Positions 61,791 to 64,000 of a DNA stretch of 64,000 bases are shown piece after piece (positions within the stretch are counted from its first letter, which is position 1; each line of letters opens with the position of its first letter). Under the pieces are notes generated by a model. It worked only from the letters and a program-made list of their open reading frames with translations, was not told the origin of the DNA and ran no database searches. The stretch spans positions 248,001 to 312,000 of the forward strand of contig DASVTR010000006.1 in NCBI GenBank assembly GCA_036387475.1, given 5' to 3'. The stretch is from DASVTR01 sp036387475. GTDB lineage: Bacteria > Acidobacteriota > Blastocatellia > Pyrinomonadales > Pyrinomonadaceae. Position numbers and translations under genes: made by a program.

Positions 61791-64000
61791 CTAGGGTAGA
61801 GATTCGATGTAAGCCGAAGCCACTTTCACATCGTCTCCTGTGCCCATGTTCGGCATAGCCAGCGTATTAGTCTGGCTCAGGATGATATACCAGTTGGCCT
61901 CGGAAGGTCTGAAGACAGCGATGTCCGACTTACCGTCGCCATCGTAATCCGCTGTTACGACCTGGTCGGTGCTGTCGCCCCAACCCTTAACCGTGCCTCC
62001 GCCGCCGCTATTGATGATGTGCCATGTACCTTCACTCGCACGCCAGATAGCTACATCGGTTTTGCCGTCGCCGTCATAATCCGCCGGGATAGGCTTATCA
62101 CCGCTCAGCCCCCAGTTCTGCACTGTCCCGCCGCCGGTGCTCTTGATGATGTACCAACTGCCTTCAGAGCCGCGCCAGACAGCGACATCTGTCTTACCAT
62201 CACCATCGTAGTCGCCCTGCACTGGAATATCGGTACTCAATCCCCAGCCGCGCAGCGTTGACGTGCCATCCGAGCTATTGACGATATACCAGTTGCCTTC
62301 CGAGGAACGAAAGACCGCAACGTCCGTGATCTCATCACCATCATAATCGCCGGGGACAGGAATATCGCCCGTTTGTCCCCAATGCTTAAGCAGAACTGTA
62401 TTGTCGCTGCTCTTGACGATGTACCAGTTACCCTCCGAATGACGGAAGATGGCCTTGTCGGTCTTGCCGTCACCATCGTAGTCGCCCGGAACGACCTTGT
62501 CGCCCAGAGCGGCGCTGCCCCAGTCGAGATGGGTCGTGGTGGTATTGGTCGAGCTTTGGAGCACGACCCAGTTGCCGGTCTGAGGTTGCCACAGAGCCAC
62601 GTCGGAGCGGCCATCTCCGTCAAAGTCTGAGCGCACCTGTGTGCGGTTGGCCGTGAAGTTGGCTGCCGTTTGATTTCCGGCGAGGTTGTTGTAGGTACGA
62701 TTCACGGGCGTGAAGGTGTAGCCGGTCTTCGACGGCGTAATCGTGTAGTTGCCGGTGGCCGCCACGGTGAACGTATAGTTACCGCTGCCGTCGGTCGTGG
62801 TCGTGCCTGAGCTTGAGCCGCTGAGCGTCATGGTCACGCCGCTCAGCCCGTTGCCTTTGCGTGTAACCTGACCGCTAATCGTGTAGTTGACTGGCGTGGC
62901 CGTAAAATCAGCATTGCTCTGGCTGGCAGCCAAGTTCGTATAGGCACGATTGGTTGGGGTGAAATTATAGTCGGTCTTAGAGGGCGTCACGGTGAAGTTG
63001 CCGCCCGCCGTTAAAGAGCCGAACGAGTAGTTGCCGTTAGAGTCGGTCGTGGTTGTCGCTGATTGCGTGCCGCTCAGCGTCATCAGGACGCCGCTGACCG
63101 GGTTTGTGCCGTCGGTCGTCACCTTACCGCTGACGGAAAGCAATTGCACCGCTGTGTAGCAGACCGTCACATCTGCTAGCGTCGGCGTGGCGGCGCTAGT
63201 GCCCGTGAACAAGGCTTTGTATCTCAGATAACGATTGCCGTTGAACTGTGCGAGCGACGCGCCGTTAGTGAAGAAGGTTGCTGCCGTGCCGTTAGGGCCA
63301 ACGTAGGTGAACGGCCCGTTGGCGTTGTTGCTGGCTGCGGCCTGAAACTGGATGTTCGTGCTGGCCGGTGTCGTAGCTGTCCATGACAGAGCGCCCCATG
63401 TGGGTGTGCTCCCCGCAGCCGGGTTCGCGTCCTTCAGCCCGGAAACCAGATTGCCGGAAGTGGAGTAACCACCGAGGATATAACTCTTGAAGACGATGTC
63501 GTTAGACGCGCCGGTCGAGTTGCTGCAAGTAGAGGTGGAGCACGTTTGTCGCCTGCCGCCCGTCAGCCCGTCGCCGTCGCTGACGACAATCGCCTGAGTG
63601 CCTGTCGTTCGGGTCGTGACCGTCTTCACTATGAAGCCGTACTGCGTACCCGCTGTGAGTGTTGGAGGGGTGGTGAAGGTGGCGGTCAAAAAGCCGCCAG
63701 AGGCGCTCGACGTGCCGGTGATAGTGGAGGAAGCGAGAAGCCCGCCCGCCGTCATCACGATGTTGCCGGCGCTTGTCGTCCTGGCCTCGATGGTAATGTT
63801 CGGATTCGTCCCCGAACAACTGGCGCAGAAGATGTATACGTCTAGTTTCTGCAACGTGCCGCCCGTGGCGGGCGTGAAGGTCTGGCCCGCGATGGACGTG
63901 GAACTAAAGCCAACGCCAGCGGTGGTGTAATTCGCTGTCTGGGTAATGATAGTCGGCTTTGCCAGAACAACGTTGCCGGAGCTAGTGGTCAGGTCAACGT
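61791..64000 (-). CDS. Large secreted protein with FG-GAP repeats (5' end outside window)
   Basis: The leftward frame is open to the window edge, so the start is missing; at least 735 residues are encoded. A beta-rich N-terminal part ('GQTFTPATGGTLQKLDVYIFCASCSGTNP') is followed by a discoidin-like region and two carboxypeptidase-regulatory-like domains ('SGKVTTDGTNPVSGVLMTLSG', 'SGQVTRKGNGLSGVTMTLSG'). At least six FG-GAP/VCBS units of about 45-50 residues then carry the 'DYDGDGKTDVAVWR' calcium loop, and likely close an integrin-like propeller. Ends 'VKVASAYIESLP'. Probably an adhesion or matrix protein on the surface; no catalytic motif is seen. The convergent MBL-fold gene and hairpin lie at its 3' end. 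Confidence 0.88.
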   Translation of the reverse strand, partial: VDLTTSSGNVVLAKPTIITQTANYTTAGVGFSSTSIAGQTFTPATGGTLQKLDVYIFCASCSGTNPNITIEARTTSAGNIVMTAGGLLASSTITGTSSASGGFLTATFTTPPTLTAGTQYGFIVKTVTTRTTGTQAIVVSDGDGLTGGRRQTCSTSTCSNSTGASNDIVFKSYILGGYSTSGNLVSGLKDANPAAGSTPTWGALSWTATTPASTNIQFQAAASNNANGPFTYVGPNGTAATFFTNGASLAQFNGNRYLRYKALFTGTSAATPTLADVTVCYTAVQLLSVSGKVTTDGTNPVSGVLMTLSGTQSATTTTDSNGNYSFGSLTAGGNFTVTPSKTDYNFTPTNRAYTNLAASQSNADFTATPVNYTISGQVTRKGNGLSGVTMTLSGSSSGTTTTDGSGNYTFTVAATGNYTITPSKTGYTFTPVNRTYNNLAGNQTAANFTANRTQVRSDFDGDGRSDVALWQPQTGNWVVLQSSTNTTTTHLDWGSAALGDKVVPGDYDGDGKTDKAIFRHSEGNWYIVKSSDNTVLLKHWGQTGDIPVPGDYDGDEITDVAVFRSSEGNWYIVNSSDGTSTLRGWGLSTDIPVQGDYDGDGKTDVAVWRGSEGSWYIIKSTGGGTVQNWGLSGDKPIPADYDGDGKTDVAIWRASEGTWHIINSGGGGTVKGWGDSTDQVVTADYDGDGKSDIAVFRPSEANWYIILSQTNTLAMPNMGTGDDVKVASAYIESLP

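Overview
The window looks like a chromosomal segment from an Acidobacteriota genome, most likely of the Blastocatellia (Pyrinomonas-like) kind. This is inferred from family content, not from a marker gene: an Oar-like TonB receptor with an N-terminal carboxypeptidase-regulatory domain, a VWFA-related acidobacterial-type protein, a DUF5916 barrel protein, an ECF sigma factor paired with a Ser/Thr kinase, LytS/LytTR signalling, and many secreted multidomain proteins. No rRNA, tRNA, transposase or CRISPR array was recognised.

Region by region. 0-14 kb: a small BTAD regulator, a DUF1579-like secreted protein, an M28 peptidase with a C-terminal metal-binding motif, a DJ-1/PfpI-like protein, a LytS-LytTR two-component system, an unrecognised secreted protein, and a TonB receptor followed by an APC permease. 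14-23 kb: three large secreted proteins (a Calx-beta/delta-60 protein, a purple-acid-phosphatase-like phosphoesterase, and a beta-propeller protein). 23-29 kb: a compact RNA-repair operon, hen1 - nucleotidyltransferase - nucleotidyltransferase - pnkp. 29-34 kb: a VanW-glycosyltransferase fusion and a DUF5916 protein. 34-38.6 kb: a BlaI/BlaR1-type operon whose BlaR1 C-terminus and two downstream anchored proteins share a 29-residue repeat. 39-43.8 kb: a VWFA protein, a small secreted protein, and a TetR-AraC regulator pair. 43.8-49.8 kb: a phospho-signalling cassette with a TerY-like vWA protein, a PP2C phosphatase, a beta-helix protein and an atypical kinase, plus an upstream membrane protein that shares the beta-helix protein's N-terminal domain. 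50-54.7 kb: a small membrane protein, an ECF sigma/kinase pair, a previously uncalled 56-residue membrane protein, and a DUF2975-XRE-membrane protein operon. 55-57.4 kb: a degraded metal/heme uptake locus, in which a TonB receptor is fused by deletion to the tail of a FecCD permease and is followed by a frameshifted ATPase. 57.5-64 kb: a sugar dehydrogenase, a methyltransferase behind an attC-like sequence, an MBL-fold hydrolase with a strong terminator hairpin, and a large FG-GAP repeat protein that runs off the window.

The systems most worth following up are: (i) the vWA/PP2C/kinase/beta-helix cassette with a shared putative adaptor domain; (ii) the BlaI-BlaR1 operon in which the sensor region appears to be replaced by helical 29-residue repeats found in two companion proteins; (iii) the Pnkp-Hen1 RNA-repair operon with two distinct nucleotidyltransferases; and (iv) a roughly 120-residue C-terminal domain shared by two otherwise unrelated secreted propeller proteins 36 kb apart. 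Many start sites were moved downstream to ATG codons with a ribosome binding site or signal peptide; each entry says so.
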